From: Actinomadura oligospora ATCC 43269
GTDB taxonomy: Bacteria; Actinomycetota; Actinomycetes; Streptosporangiales; Streptosporangiaceae
Direction: 5' to 3'
Assembly: GCF_000518265.1 (NCBI RefSeq)
Contig: NZ_JADG01000007.1
Coordinates: 1-64,000, forward strand
DNA: 64,000 bases
How positions within the stretch are numbered: the first letter of the stretch is position 1; each line of letters opens with the position of its first letter. The translations under genes and the position numbers were made by a program. This document shows positions 15,579 to 25,239 of this stretch, one piece after another. Under the pieces are notes generated by a model. It was not told the origin of the DNA, made no database searches, and was given only the letters and a program-made list of their open reading frames with translations.

Positions 15579-16786
15579 GCGGACGCGACGTCGAGGACCT
15601 GCTGCGCGAGTGCGCGCCGCGGGTCCTCGGCGCGCTCGTGCGCAAACACGGGATGTTCGACGCGTGCGAGGACGCCGTCCAGGAGGCGCTGCTGTCGGCC
15701 GCGCTGAAATGGCCGGAGGAGGGCGTCCCGGACAATCCGGGCGGGTGGCTGCTGACCGTCGCGTCCCGCCGCCTGGTGGACGAGATCCGCAGCGACGAGG
15801 CGCGCCGCCGCCGCGAGGACGCCCGGGCCGCCGCCGAGCCTGAGCCCGCGCCGGACCCCGTGCTCGACCGGGACGACTCGCTGCTCCTGCTGTTCATGTG
15901 CTGCCACCCGTCGCTGTCGCAGCCGAGCCGCGTCGCGCTGACGCTGCGCGCGGTCGGCGGCCTCACGACGGCGCAGATCGCCGCCGCGTTCCTGGTGCCC
16001 GAGGCGACGATGGCGCAGCGGATCAGCCGGGCGAAGCAATCGCTGAAGGCGTCCGGGATGCCGCCGGACGCCGAGCGCGCCGCGCGGCTGGCCGAGGTCC
16101 GGCACGTCCTGTACCTGATCTTCAGCGAGGGGTACACCTCGTCCGGCGGCCCGGACCTCACCGCGCCCGGACTGTCGTCGGAGGCGATCCGGCTGGCCCG
16201 GATGCTCCACGGGCTCGTCCCGGACGACACCGAGACGGCCGGTCTGCTCGCGCTGATGCTGCTCACCGACGCCCGCCGTCGCGCGCGCACGAGCCCGTCC
16301 GGGGAACTCGTCCCGCTGGACGAGCAGGACCGCGCGCTCTGGGACGGGGATCTCATCGCCGAGGGCGTCGACCTGGTCAGCCGCACCCTCCCGCGCGGCG
16401 ACGTCGGCCCGTACCAGCTCCAGGCCGCGATCGCCGCCGTCCACGACGAGGCCGAATCCCCGGACGCGACCGACTGGGCGCAGATCCTCGCCCTCTACGA
16501 CCTGCTCGCGCTCGCCGATCCGGACAACCCGATGGTGTCCCTGAACCGGGCCGTCGCGGTCGCGGAGATCCAGGGCCCGGACGAGGCCCTCGCCCTCCTG
16601 GACGCCCTCGAGCGGGACAAACGCCTCAAGGACCACCACCGCCTGCTCGCCGCCCGCGCCCACCTGCTCGAACTCCAGGGCCGGACGGCCGAGGCCGCCG
16701 AGACCTACCGCGCCGCCGCCCGCCGCACGTCCAGCGCCCCCGAACACCGCCACCTCACCCGCCGCGCCGACCGCCTCCGCACCTGA
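15575..16786 (+). CDS. ECF42-type RNA polymerase sigma factor with C-terminal helical domain
   Basis: A 403-residue ECF sigma factor. Region 2 spans about residues 8-75 (VLGALVRKHGMFDACEDAVQEALL; GWLLTVASRRLVDEI) and region 4 about 110-165 (ALTLRAVGGLTTAQIAAAFLV; ATMAQRISRAKQSL). The remaining 230 residues are a DUF6596/TPR-like extension (LIFSEGYTSSGG; LYDLLALADPDNPMVSLNRAVAVAE), which in the ECF42 group replaces an anti-sigma factor. It is coupled to the DGPF gene by a 4-nt overlap. Likely targets are DGPF-type genes, including its own operon. Confidence 0.9.
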   Translation: MSGRDVEDLLRECAPRVLGALVRKHGMFDACEDAVQEALLSAALKWPEEGVPDNPGGWLLTVASRRLVDEIRSDEARRRREDARAAAEPEPAPDPVLDRDDSLLLLFMCCHPSLSQPSRVALTLRAVGGLTTAQIAAAFLVPEATMAQRISRAKQSLKASGMPPDAERAARLAEVRHVLYLIFSEGYTSSGGPDLTAPGLSSEAIRLARMLHGLVPDDTETAGLLALMLLTDARRRARTSPSGELVPLDEQDRALWDGDLIAEGVDLVSRTLPRGDVGPYQLQAAIAAVHDEAESPDATDWAQILALYDLLALADPDNPMVSLNRAVAVAEIQGPDEALALLDALERDKRLKDHHRLLAARAHLLELQGRTAEAAETYRAAARRTSSAPEHRHLTRRADRLRT

Positions 16787-16811
16787 CCTGCGGACAGCGG
16801 CCCCAGCGCAC

Positions 16812-16948
16812 GGCGTCCTGAACGCGTGGCGGCCTCGGCGCGTGGTCAGCCTCAGCGCGTGGCGGTCTCGCCGGGCAGCGGTCTCAGCGCGTGGCGTCCT
16901 GAACGCGTGGCCAGCCTCAGCGCGTGGCGGTCTCGGCGGGCAGTGGGT
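16812..16948. repeat. Degenerate direct repeats copying the 3' end of the MFS gene
   Basis: GGCGTCCTGAACGCGTGGC is present at 16812-16830 and 16893-16911. A 24-bp block, CAGCCTCAGCGCGTGGCGGT followed by CTCG, is present at 16847-16870 and 16912-16935, with a further CGGGCAG shared after one variable base. The second copy spans the TGA of the minus-strand MFS gene (16917-16919) and the codons for its last residues (LPAETATR); the first would encode LPGETATR plus stop. So the end of the gene, with its stop codon, has been duplicated downstream. Confidence 0.85.
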
Positions 16949-18095
16949 CGGCGGACGGGCGTGAGCGCCGGGAGGCAGCGGACGACGCGAGGGCGAGGAG
17001 CGCGGCCAGCGCGGTGAGGACGGCGGCCGTGCAGAGGAGCGGGGTGAGGCCCGGACCGTCCGTGATCCGCCCTCCGACCAGCGCGCCGAGCGCGATCGAC
17101 CCGTTGAAGGAGGACGACATCAGCGACGAGGCGGCCTCCGGCGGCACGTCCCGCTCGGAGAACAGCAGCGTCTGCAGCGAGACCGAGACACCGCCGTACG
17201 CGACGCCCCAGACCAGCAGCGGCAGCACCGCCGGAAGGGACGTCGCCGCCAGGACGGCCGTGACCAGCGCGATCGCGACCGCCTGGGCGAGCAGCGTCAG
17301 ACGCGGGTTCCGGACGGCCGTCCGCCCGGCGAGGAAGTTGCCCGCGATCCCGGCCAGCCCGTAGGCGAGCAGCATCGGCCCGATCAGCGCCGACCGCACC
17401 CCGCCCACCTCCTCCAGCACCGGCCGGACGTAGGTGTAGGCGGCGAAGTGGCCGACGACCATCAGGATCGTCAGAGCCAGCCCCAGCCGGACCGTGGGCA
17501 GCCGCAGCACGCCCGGCAGGTCGGAGAGCCGGAAGGGCGTCGTCGCGGGCAGCGGCGGCAGCGACACCGCCATCAGGACGAGGACCACGAGGGGCAGCAC
17601 GGCCATCACCCCGAACGAGGCCCGCCACCCCGCGACCTGCGCGACCAGCGCGCCCGCCGGGACGCCCACGACCGACGCGACCGCGACCCCGCCGAAGATC
17701 ACCGCCGTGGCCGTCCCGACCCGGCTCTCCTCGACGAGCCGGGGCGCGATCCCCGCCGCGACCGCCCAGAACCCGCCGATCGCGACGCCCACCAGGACCC
17801 GCGCGCCGAGCAGCACGCCCAGCGACGGCGCGACCGCCGAGACCGCGTTCGCCGCCGCGACCAGCCCGGCCAGCGAGCACAGCAAGACGCGCCGGTCGAG
17901 CCGTCCCGCGCCGATGGCGACGGCGAGCGCGGCGACGGCGGCGACCATGCCGGGCAGCGTCACCGCGAGCCCGGCCGTCCCCTCGGGAACCCGCAGGTCA
18001 TCGGCCATCGGGGACAGCAGGCCGACCGGGAGCATCTCGGTGGTGACGATCGTGAACGTGCCCGTCGCCACCACCAGCGGAGCTTTGGCGATCAT
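16917..18095 (-). CDS. MFS transporter, DHA1 drug/sugar efflux type
   Basis: A 392-residue twelve-helix major facilitator of the DHA1 group (AraJ/NepI/purine-arabinose exporter-like). Visible markers are VVATGTFTIVTTEMLPVGLLSPMA in helix 1, ARVLVGVAIGGFWAVAAG in helix 4/5, and PAGALVAQVAGWRASFGVMAV, the antiporter motif C region. It probably exports a small molecule by proton antiport. It is divergently arranged with a LysR-type regulator 89 bases away, the usual layout for an inducible exporter. Its C-terminal coding end is duplicated downstream (16812-16948). Confidence 0.87.
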   Translation of the reverse strand: MIAKAPLVVATGTFTIVTTEMLPVGLLSPMADDLRVPEGTAGLAVTLPGMVAAVAALAVAIGAGRLDRRVLLCSLAGLVAAANAVSAVAPSLGVLLGARVLVGVAIGGFWAVAAGIAPRLVEESRVGTATAVIFGGVAVASVVGVPAGALVAQVAGWRASFGVMAVLPLVVLVLMAVSLPPLPATTPFRLSDLPGVLRLPTVRLGLALTILMVVGHFAAYTYVRPVLEEVGGVRSALIGPMLLAYGLAGIAGNFLAGRTAVRNPRLTLLAQAVAIALVTAVLAATSLPAVLPLLVWGVAYGGVSVSLQTLLFSERDVPPEAASSLMSSSFNGSIALGALVGGRITDGPGLTPLLCTAAVLTALAALLALASSAASRRSRPSADPLPAETATR

Positions 18096-18184
18096 GGTTC
18101 CAGGCTCCGGCCGGACGGCGGCCGGAACAACGACGATCCGCGCATCCTTGGATTAACTCGACTGATCGGCCAGAAGGGGGCGGG

Positions 18185-19066
18185 GTGGAGCTTCGTGAAC
18201 TGGAGTGCGTGCTCGTGCTCGGCGAGGAACTGCACTTCGGCCGGACCGGCGACCGGCTCGGACTCTCGCAGGGCCGGGTCAGCCAGCTCGTCCGGTCGAT
18301 GGAACGGCAGGTCGGCGGACGCCTGTTCGACCGGACGAGCCGCAGCGTCCGGCCGACCCCGCTCGGCGAGCGCCTCCTGTCCGAGCTGCGTCCCGCCTAC
18401 CAGGCCCTGCACGCGGCCATGGACAACGCCCGCGCCGCCGCCCGCGGCATCACCGGCGAGCTCCGCGTCGGCTTCCTCACCGGGACGGCCCGCGAGGGCG
18501 TCGTCGAGGCCGCCGGGATCCTGGAGGCCCGCAACCCCGAGCTCACGGTCACCTTCGCCGAGGTCCCGATGACCGACCCGTTCGGCGCGCTCCGCCGCGG
18601 CGAGGTCGAGACGATCGTCACCCTGCTCCCGGTCACCGAGCCGGACCTGGTCGTCGGACCGTCCTTCGCCAAGGAGCAGCAGGCCGTCGCGCTCTCCACC
18701 CGCCACCCGGCCGCGCGCCGGGGCCGCCTGCACGCCGAGGACCTCGCGAACGTCCCCCTCCTGGACGTCACCGGCCCCGCTCCCGCGTACTGGCGCGAGC
18801 TCATGTCGCCGACGTCCACCCCGGACGGCCGTCCCATCCCGCGCGGCCCGTCGGTGTCCAGCTTCCAGGAGGCCCTGATCACCATCGCCGCCGGACGCGG
18901 CGGCCTGATGTTCTGCGTCCCGACCGGCCGGTCGTTCGCCCGCTCCGACATCGCCTACGTCCCGGTCGACGGCCTCCCCGACTCCGTCCTCGGCCTGGTC
19001 CGGCGCCGCGGCGACCCCACCCCCGCCCTCCGCGCCTTCGCCGACCTCGTCACCACCCGCCTCTGA
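18185..19066 (+). CDS. LysR-family transcriptional regulator
   Basis: A 293-residue LysR-type regulator starting at GTG 18185. The winged helix covers residues 1-60 (MELRELECVLVLGEELHFGRTG... LSQGRVSQLVRSMERQVGGRLFDRTSR), followed by the linker helix and the type 2 periplasmic-binding-like effector domain (GELRVGFLTGTAREGVVEAA; LSTRHPAARRG). It is head to head with the MFS exporter and most likely controls it and itself. The effector is unknown. The stop codon is part of a 16-bp tandem duplication. Confidence 0.88.
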   Translation: MELRELECVLVLGEELHFGRTGDRLGLSQGRVSQLVRSMERQVGGRLFDRTSRSVRPTPLGERLLSELRPAYQALHAAMDNARAAARGITGELRVGFLTGTAREGVVEAAGILEARNPELTVTFAEVPMTDPFGALRRGEVETIVTLLPVTEPDLVVGPSFAKEQQAVALSTRHPAARRGRLHAEDLANVPLLDVTGPAPAYWRELMSPTSTPDGRPIPRGPSVSSFQEALITIAAGRGGLMFCVPTGRSFARSDIAYVPVDGLPDSVLGLVRRRGDPTPALRAFADLVTTRL

Positions 19067-19087
19067 CCCCGCCCGCCTCTGACCCCG
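19056..19087 (+). repeat. 16-bp perfect tandem duplication spanning the LysR stop codon
   Basis: CCCGCCTCTGACCCCG is present at 19056-19071 and again at 19072-19087. The first copy includes the TGA (19064-19066) that ends the LysR gene; the second repeats it 16 bases later in another frame. Confidence 0.95.
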
Positions 19088-19119
19088 TCCGCCGCCCTCA
19101 CCTCGGCCTTTCCCGGCGG

Positions 19120-19216
19120 CGAAGGATCCGTCCAGCGCACGACTACCCCCGTTCGGGGGTGGCGCGCGTCACACAGACTGGAAACGATCCTGGTGAGACG
19201 AGGAGGGGATCCTTCG
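19120..19216 (+). promoter_or_regulatory. Inverted repeat that could fold the leader of the acyl-CoA ligase gene
   Basis: CGAAGGATCC (19120-19129) is the exact reverse complement of GGATCCTTCG (19207-19216), which fills the gap between the AGGAGG ribosome site (19201-19206) and ATG 19217. Between the arms sits a second hairpin, ACCCCC-GTTC-GGGGGT (19145-19160). If transcription starts before 19120, the RNA could fold with the long arm abutting the ribosome site, hindering initiation. Whether the transcript includes the first arm is unknown. Confidence 0.45.
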
Positions 19217-20899
19217 ATGCAGGCGGTCGAGTTCCGGGCGGCGCGTGATTTCTTGCTGGCCCATCGCGAGGACTACCAGGCGGCGCGGGAGAAGTTCCGC
19301 TGGCCGGTGCTGACCGGCTTCAACTGGGCGCTGGACTGGTTCGACCACATCGCGGACGAGAACGACCGCACCGCGCTGTGGATCGTGGAGGAGGACGGCT
19401 CGGAGGCCAGGTACTCCTTCGCGGAGATGGCCGAGCGGTCCGCGCGCGTCGCGAACTGGCTGCGGGGCGCGGGCGTGCGGCGCGGCGACCGCGTCGTCGT
19501 CATGCTCGGCAACCAGGTCGAGCTGTGGGAGACCGTCCTCGCGACGATGAAGCTCGGCGCGGTGATGATCCCCTGCACGCCGCTCCTCGGCCCGGACGAC
19601 CTGCACGACCGCATCGAGCGCGGGCACGCCAAGCACGTCGTCGCCTCGTCCGCGAGCGCCGCGAAGTTCGCGGACGTGCCCGGCGCGTACACGCGGATCG
19701 CGGTCGGCGAGCCCGTCGACGGCTGGCTGCGCTACACCGACGCCTACGACGCCGACCCGCACTTCACCCCGTACGGGACGACCTGCGCCGACGACACGCT
19801 GCTGCTGTACTTCACGTCCGGGACGACCGCGAAGCCGAAGCTCGTCGAGCACACGCACGCGTCCTACCCGGTCGGCCACCTGTCCACGATGTACTGGATC
19901 GGCCTCCAGCCCGGCGACGTCCACCTGAACATCTCCTCGCCCGGATGGGCCAAGCACGCGTGGAGCAACATCTTCGCGCCGTGGAACGCCGAGGCGACCG
20001 TCTTCATCTTCAACTACACGCGCTTCGACGCGGGCAGGCTGCTCGACGCGATCGACCGGTGCGGCGTCACCTCGTTCTGCGCGCCGCCGACCGTGTGGCG
20101 GATGCTGATCCAGTCCGACCTCGGCGCGCTCCGGAACCCGCCGCGCGAGGTCGTCGCGGCGGGCGAGCCCCTGAACCCCGAGGTCATCGACCGGGTCCGG
20201 GACGCCTGGGGCATCACGATCCGGGACGGCTTCGGGCAGACCGAGACCACCGTCCAGATCGCGAACACGCCCGGCCAGCCGGTGAAGCCGGGCTCGATGG
20301 GACGTCCCGTGCCCGGTTACGAGGTCGTGCTGGTCGACCCGGTCACCGGGGAGCGCGGCGACGAGGGCGAGATCTGCCTCGACCTGGCCGAACGTCCGCT
20401 CGGCCTGACCGCCGGGTACCACGGCGACGAGGAGCGCACCGCCGAGGCGATGCGCGACGGCGTCTACCACACCGGCGACATCGGCGCCCGCGACGAGGAC
20501 GGTTACATCACCTACGTCGGACGCGCCGACGACGTGTTCAAGGCGTCCGACTACAAGATCTCCCCGTTCGAGCTGGAGAGCGTGCTGATCGAGCACGACG
20601 CGGTCGCCGAGGCGGCGGTCGTGCCGTCCCCGGACCCGGTGCGCCTGGCCGTCCCGAAGGCGTACGTGACGCTCGCCGCCGGTTTCGAGCCGACGGACGC
20701 GACCGCGCAGTCGATCTTCGAGCACTGCGCGGCGCGGCTGTCCCCGTACAAGCGGGTGCGGCTGCTGGAGTTCACCGCGGAGCTGCCGAAGACGATCTCC
20801 GGCAAGATCCGCCGCGTCGAGCTGCGGACGGCCGAGCTCGGCAAGCACCCCGAGCCCGAGGCCCGCCCGGCGGGCGAGTTCCGCGAGAACGGCAAGTGA
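19217..20899 (+). CDS. AMP-forming acyl-CoA synthetase (medium-chain ACSM-like)
   Basis: A 560-residue adenylate-forming ligase making an acyl-CoA from acid, ATP and CoA. The P-loop-like motif is [17 protein letters not shown] (about 197-213), the A5 region DGFGQTETT (about 337-345), A7 YHTGDIG, and the C-terminal catalytic lysine lies in [13 protein letters not shown]. The N-terminal [15 protein letters not shown] and the GWAKHAWSN block resemble medium-chain and aromatic acyl-CoA synthetases. ATG 19217 follows AGGAGG. A second ligase follows after 2 nt, so the two form an operon. Exact substrate unknown. Confidence 0.9.
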   Translation: MQAVEFRAARDFLLAHREDYQAAREKFRWPVLTGFNWALDWFDHIADENDRTALWIVEEDGSEARYSFAEMAERSARVANWLRGAGVRRGDRVVVMLGNQVELWETVLATMKLGAVMIPCTPLLGPDDLHDRIERGHAKHVVASSASAAKFADVPGAYTRIAVGEPVDGWLRYTDAYDADPHFTPYGTTCADDTLLLYFTSGTTAKPKLVEHTHASYPVGHLSTMYWIGLQPGDVHLNISSPGWAKHAWSNIFAPWNAEATVFIFNYTRFDAGRLLDAIDRCGVTSFCAPPTVWRMLIQSDLGALRNPPREVVAAGEPLNPEVIDRVRDAWGITIRDGFGQTETTVQIANTPGQPVKPGSMGRPVPGYEVVLVDPVTGERGDEGEICLDLAERPLGLTAGYHGDEERTAEAMRDGVYHTGDIGARDEDGYITYVGRADDVFKASDYKISPFELESVLIEHDAVAEAAVVPSPDPVRLAVPKAYVTLAAGFEPTDATAQSIFEHCAARLSPYKRVRLLEFTAELPKTISGKIRRVELRTAELGKHPEPEARPAGEFRENGK

Positions 20900-20901
20900 C
20901 C

Positions 20902-22506
20902 ATGGCCCTCTCCTACGCGTCCGGAACGTCCGCGCTGCCGCTGCTCGGCGACACGATCGGCGCGAACCTCGAGCGGACCGTCGCGTCCTTCCCCGACCGG
21001 GAGGCGCTCGTCGAGTGCGAGACCGGCCGCCGTTGGACGTACGCGCAGCTCGACGACGAGGTGGACGTCGTCGCGCGCGGCCTGGCCGCGCTCGGCGTCC
21101 GCATGGGCGACCGGGTCGGGATCTGGGCGCCGAACGTCGCCGAGTGGGTGTTCGTCCAGTACGCGACGGCGAGGCTCGGCGCGATCCTGGTGAACATCAA
21201 CCCCGCCTACCGGACGCACGAGCTGGAGTTCGTCCTGAAGCAGGCCGGGATCCGCACGCTGGTCGCGGCCCCGTCGTTCAAGACGTCCGACTACGCGGGG
21301 ATGATCGAGCAGGCCCGTCCGAACTGCCCCGACCTGCGGGACGTCCTGCTCCTCGGCCGCGACTCCTGGGCCGCCCTCCTCGAGTCCGGGCGGGACGGCG
21401 AGCTTCCCGAGGTCACCCTCTCCGCGGACGACCCGATCAACATCCAGTACACGAGCGGGACGACCGGCTTCCCCAAGGGCGCGACCCTCTCGCACCACAA
21501 CATCCTGAACAACGGCTTCTTCGTCGGCGAGATCTGCGGCTACGACGAGGAGGACCGGATCTGCGTGCCGGTGCCCTTCTACCACTGCTTCGGCATGGTG
21601 ATGGGCAACCTCGCGGCGACCTCGCACGGCGCGTGCATCGTCATCCCCGCGCCCGCCTTCGACCCCGCGAAGACCCTCGCGGCCGTCTCCGCCGAGCGCT
21701 GCACGTCCCTGTACGGCGTCCCGACGATGTTCATCGCCGAGCTGAACGACCCGTCCTTCGCCGCGCACGACCTGTCCTCGCTGCGCACCGGGATCATGGC
21801 GGGCTCGCCCTGCCCGGTCGAGGTGATGAAGCAGGTCATCGACCGGATGGGGATGGGCGAGGTGACGATCTGCTACGGCATGACCGAGACCTCCCCGGTG
21901 TCCACGCAGACCCGCGTGAGCGACTCCCTCGAACGCCGCGTCGGGACGGTCGGGACCGTCCACCCGCACCTGGAGGTCAAGGTCGTCGACCCGGAGACCG
22001 GCGCGGCGGTGCCGCGCGGCGTCCACGGCGAGCTGTGCACCCGCGGCTACTCGGTCATGCTCGGCTACTGGGACCAGCTCGAGCAGACCGCCCAGGTGAT
22101 CGACGCCGCCCGCTGGATGCGCACCGGCGACCTCGCCGCGATGGACGACGACGGCTACGTCACCATCACCGGCCGGATCAAGGACATGGTCATCCGGGGC
22201 GGCGAGAACATCTACCCGCGCGAGGTGGAGGAGTTCCTCTTCACCCACCCCGACATCCTCGAGGCGCAGGTCATCGGCGTCCCGGACGAGAAGTACGGCG
22301 AGGAGCTGATGGCCTGGGTGCGGCTGCGCCCCGAGGCCCCGGTCCTCACCCCCGAATCCCTGCGCGAGTACTGCGCGGGCCGCCTCGCCCACTACAAGAT
22401 CCCCCGGTACGTCCACGTCGTGGACGACTTCCCGATGACGGTGACCGGGAAGGTCCGCAAGGTCCAGATGCGCGCCGAGGCGGTGGACATCCTGGGCCTC
22501 CCCTGA
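20902..22506 (+). CDS. AMP-forming fatty-acyl-CoA synthetase (FadD-like)
   Basis: A 534-residue fatty-acyl-CoA ligase. Motifs are [17 protein letters not shown] (about 175-191), CYGMTETSP (about 325-333), [29 protein letters not shown], and the catalytic lysine in [12 protein letters not shown]. The GGENIYP and long-chain linker favour a medium/long-chain fatty acid. ATG 20902 begins two bases after the previous stop; an in-frame GTG at 20896 overlapping that stop is an alternative. The pair may supply activated acids of different chain length for beta-oxidation or lipid synthesis. Confidence 0.9.
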   Translation: MALSYASGTSALPLLGDTIGANLERTVASFPDREALVECETGRRWTYAQLDDEVDVVARGLAALGVRMGDRVGIWAPNVAEWVFVQYATARLGAILVNINPAYRTHELEFVLKQAGIRTLVAAPSFKTSDYAGMIEQARPNCPDLRDVLLLGRDSWAALLESGRDGELPEVTLSADDPINIQYTSGTTGFPKGATLSHHNILNNGFFVGEICGYDEEDRICVPVPFYHCFGMVMGNLAATSHGACIVIPAPAFDPAKTLAAVSAERCTSLYGVPTMFIAELNDPSFAAHDLSSLRTGIMAGSPCPVEVMKQVIDRMGMGEVTICYGMTETSPVSTQTRVSDSLERRVGTVGTVHPHLEVKVVDPETGAAVPRGVHGELCTRGYSVMLGYWDQLEQTAQVIDAARWMRTGDLAAMDDDGYVTITGRIKDMVIRGGENIYPREVEEFLFTHPDILEAQVIGVPDEKYGEELMAWVRLRPEAPVLTPESLREYCAGRLAHYKIPRYVHVVDDFPMTVTGKVRKVQMRAEAVDILGLP

Positions 22507-22552
22507 CCTTCCCCGGTTGGCGTTCGCCGCCGTTCGGGGCATGCTGACGTGC

Positions 22553-22936
22553 ATGAACGAGCAGGAGGCCCGCACCGCCGTCCTGTCCTCCCACCCGGGC
22601 TGGGAGGAGGTCCGGGCCGTCCACGCCGAACTGCTGGAACTCGCCGAGCGGGTCGCGGACCACGAGGTCCGCGACCGCCTCCGCGACGCGTCCCGCCGCC
22701 TCGCCGCCGCGGGCGGGCCCCCGCCCCGCCGTCCGCAGAGCCCGAAACTCTCCCCCCGCGAACTCGACGTCCTCGCCCAGGTCGCCCTCGGCTGCACCAA
22801 CGCCGAGGCCGCCGGACGCCTCGGCCTCCTCCCCGAGACCGTGAAGAGCTACCTCCGCTCCGCCATGCGCAAACTCGACAGCCACACCCGGACCGAAGCC
22901 GTCTCCACCGCCCGCCGCCAGGGCCTCCTCCCCTGA
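22553..22936 (+). CDS. LuxR/GerE helix-turn-helix protein
   Basis: A 127-residue protein with a short N-terminal helical part and a C-terminal LuxR-type DNA-binding domain (about 65-127): LSPRELDVLAQVALGCTNAEAAGRL, then PETVKSYLRSAMRKLDSHTR. There is no receiver domain, so it is an orphan regulator of the GerE-like type. ATG 22553 is the third methionine of the open frame and the first with reasonable coding character. It follows the two ligase genes after 46 bases and may report on or regulate them. A hairpin downstream separates it from the convergent gene. Confidence 0.8.
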   Translation: MNEQEARTAVLSSHPGWEEVRAVHAELLELAERVADHEVRDRLRDASRRLAAAGGPPPRRPQSPKLSPRELDVLAQVALGCTNAEAAGRLGLLPETVKSYLRSAMRKLDSHTRTEAVSTARRQGLLP

Positions 22937-22953
22937 CGACGGTGACCACGCCG

Positions 22954-22970
22954 CCGCCCGGTTCGGGCGG
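22954..22970. terminator. Short GC hairpin between convergent genes
   Basis: CCGCCCG-GTT-CGGGCGG forms a 7-bp stem with a three-base loop, 17 bases after the LuxR-type stop and 15 before the convergent stop. It could serve either strand. Confidence 0.5.
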
Positions 22971-22984
22971 TGGGGGGCGAGGCT

Positions 22985-24010
22985 TCAGGACTGGGGGAGG
23001 ACGAATCCGATCGTGGGCGTCGGGCCCGTGGCCGGGGGCGGCTGAACCGGTGCGTCCAAGGTGAGGGCGGCCGTGCCTCCCGGCGGGATCCTGTTCGTGT
23101 CCGGCAGCTCGTTCCGCAGGGGGAGCTGGACGAGGACGGCCGCCGCCGTCATGGACACCGAGACCCATTCGGCGCGCCGGTTGCGAACCGTGACGTTCAC
23201 GGAAGGCGTTGGTGTCGCGCCGGTGGGGGAAGCGGGCACCAGCATCCATCCTCCGTCGGGGGCCCGCGCCCCCGAGATCGGCCTTCGAGCGTCGACCGGC
23301 TTCGGACGGGCGACGAGGACTTCGAGGTCGCCGCACCCGACCCATCTGTTGTACTTCGCCTGCACGGCCAGCCGTGCGCCGGGCGTCGGCGGCCCGGGGA
23401 CGCGCGTGTTCTTCGGACGCTCCCCGTAGACCTTGCAGAGCCTGATGACGTTCGCGTAGTCGTCCAGGGGCCGCGTGGCGCCGAAGAGCAGCTCCTGCTC
23501 CAGGACCGACCTGGCGGCCCCGACGGCCTTCTGCACGTCCTGAAGGGACGGCACCCAGAGCCAGCTGCCCGCGATCGCGACCTCCGCCAGCGCCTGCAAC
23601 GACGGATCCCCCAGGGTCTCCGCGATCGCGAAGGCCCGCACGAACTCGTGCTGCGCGTGCTCGACGAGCCGGTACCGGTCCGGGTCGTCGCGCCACTCAT
23701 CGGGCAGGTCCCGCATGTACCGGCGTCCCGCCGCCATGTGCACGTCGAACCGCCGTGCCTGGTCGCGCGCCGGCAGCGCGTCGATCTTCCGTCCGAGGAC
23801 GTCCAGCCGCCGCTCCACCCGCTGGACCCCGCGCTCCACCCGCTGGAGCGCGAGGTCGGACCGGGCCGGGGCCGCGACGACGGCGTCCACCACCTGGGTG
23901 GCGACCAGCGCCCAGTCCGCCCTGCTCCAGGCCCCGCCCCGGATCCAGTCCGTGACGACCGCCTTGACACCGATCGCGGTCAGGGCGACCGCGAGCTCCA
24001 TCGCCACCAT
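22985..24010 (-). CDS. Hypothetical protein, helical N-terminus and beta-rich C-terminus
   Basis: A 341-residue protein not assigned to a family. I chose ATG 24010 (MVAMELAVALTAIG) because GGGAGGAG lies six bases upstream; the frame stays open to a TTG at 24088 without a ribosome site. The first 20 residues are hydrophobic, perhaps a membrane-associated helix. Residues 20-80 are helical with repeated ALQRVERGVQRVERRLDVL, a likely coiled coil. A helical middle follows, and the last 100 residues look beta-rich (VNVTVRNRRAEWVSVSMTAAAV; GGTAALTLDAPV) like an Ig/FN-type domain with Pro-rich loops. Monocistronic. No function proposed. Confidence 0.7.
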   Translation of the reverse strand: MVAMELAVALTAIGVKAVVTDWIRGGAWSRADWALVATQVVDAVVAAPARSDLALQRVERGVQRVERRLDVLGRKIDALPARDQARRFDVHMAAGRRYMRDLPDEWRDDPDRYRLVEHAQHEFVRAFAIAETLGDPSLQALAEVAIAGSWLWVPSLQDVQKAVGAARSVLEQELLFGATRPLDDYANVIRLCKVYGERPKNTRVPGPPTPGARLAVQAKYNRWVGCGDLEVLVARPKPVDARRPISGARAPDGGWMLVPASPTGATPTPSVNVTVRNRRAEWVSVSMTAAAVLVQLPLRNELPDTNRIPPGGTAALTLDAPVQPPPATGPTPTIGFVLPQS

Positions 24011-24362
24011 GTCCCGCTCCTCCCCGCGAAGGCTTCTCAACCCTTGGTACCGCGCCTCGGCAGCTCGCGGGAGCTTGTCGACGACCAAGGCTCAGGCCAA
24101 GAGCGGACACCTGCGGCCTGCTCCGCCGTGTGGAACCGCCGGATCCGGTCCACGTGATCGTCCGCGGCGATCACGTGCCGGGTGAAGGAGCCACCCCGAC
24201 CACCCCTGTCGTGGGTCCACCCGCAGGGGCCCGTTCTCCGGTTCGGGGGGGTGCATCTCGCAAGTTCACTTTTGGTAACGATACGATCACTTCATGTGAT
24301 GTGGTCGTCGCCCGAGGGGCGGCCGATGGCCGGGTGACCGGATGCACAGAACGGAGAAAGCG
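24011..24362. other. 352-base gene-free divergent region with a possible operator
   Basis: Between two divergent genes no coding frame is convincing. On the plus side TTGGTA (24272-24277) and TGTGAT (24295-24300), 17 bases apart, could form the promoter of the VOC-family gene. ATCAC-ttcat-GTGAT (24286-24300) is an inverted repeat overlapping that -10 and could bind a repressor. The 60-base stretch before it is unusually A/T-rich for this DNA. Nothing else is recognised. Confidence 0.45.
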
Positions 24363-25163
24363 ATGCCTGTACGCAACGATCCCTGGCCGCAGGGGACCCC
24401 GTGCTGGGTGGACTGCCAGGTGGACGACCCGGTCGCGGCCAGCGGGTTCTACGCCGCGCTGTTCGGCTGGGAGATCACGGGCGGCGAAGAGGCGTCCGGC
24501 GGGTACCTCATGGGGATGAAGGACGGCCAGGCCGCCGCGGGGATCGGGCCGAAGCCGCAGCCGGGGATGCTCTCGGTGTGGACGACCTACTTCGCCGCCG
24601 ATGACGTCGACGCGATCGCCAGGAAGGTGACCGCGGCCGAGGGGCAGGTGGTGATGCCCCCGTTCGACGTGCTCGACGTCGGGCGGATGACCGTCGCCGC
24701 GGACGTCACCGGCGGGGTGTTCGGCATCTGGCAGGCCCGCGCGCACAAGGGCGCCGGGGTGTACAACGAGCACGGCTCCTACTGCTGGAACGAGCTGCAC
24801 ACCCGGCAGCTCGAGGCCGCCAAGAAGTTCTACGCCGACGTCTTCGGCTTCACCTACACCGACGTCGGCGACGGGACGACCATGAGGTACGCGACGTTCA
24901 CCCCGCCCGGGGGCGGCGAGTCCGTGGGCGGCATGAACGACGACACCCTGATGCCCGGCGACCCGATGCCCAGCCACTGGCTGACCTGGTTCCAGTTCGA
25001 CGACGTCGACACCGGAGCCGCGCGGGTGAACGAGCTCGGCGGGACGACCCTCATGCCACCGACGGATTCACCCGTCGGCCGGATGGCGGTCGTCACCGCC
25101 CCACAGGGCGAGGCGTTCGGCATCATCGACCCGTCCGCCGCCAAAGGCGAGTTCCCGACGTAG
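24363..25163 (+). CDS. VOC-superfamily protein with two glyoxalase domains
   Basis: A 266-residue protein with two vicinal-oxygen-chelate modules, about 8-122 (PCWVDCQVDDPVAASGFYAALFGWEI ... GGVFGIWQ) and 134-258 (NELHTRQLEAAKKFYADVFGFTYTD ... GEAFGIIDPS). This CFP30/27-kDa antigen-like arrangement is frequent in actinomycetes. Possible metal ligands are few: His in NELHT and Glu in the last strand of each half remain, while several positions are non-ligand, so enzymatic glyoxalase activity is doubtful. ATG 24363 follows CGGAGAAAG. Function unknown; binding or small-molecule resistance is possible. Confidence 0.85.
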   Translation: MPVRNDPWPQGTPCWVDCQVDDPVAASGFYAALFGWEITGGEEASGGYLMGMKDGQAAAGIGPKPQPGMLSVWTTYFAADDVDAIARKVTAAEGQVVMPPFDVLDVGRMTVAADVTGGVFGIWQARAHKGAGVYNEHGSYCWNELHTRQLEAAKKFYADVFGFTYTDVGDGTTMRYATFTPPGGGESVGGMNDDTLMPGDPMPSHWLTWFQFDDVDTGAARVNELGGTTLMPPTDSPVGRMAVVTAPQGEAFGIIDPSAAKGEFPT

Positions 25164-25239
25164 CGCGCACGCCGACGAATAAGATGGACCCGTTTTTCGA
25201 CCACACGGGTGCCCTTTTCGGAGCCGTGGTGGGGGAGAC

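Noticed and set aside
18205..19248. Long Arg/Pro-rich frame overlapping the LysR gene
   Set aside because: Shadow frame of the LysR gene: the product is almost only Arg, Pro, Gly and Ala.
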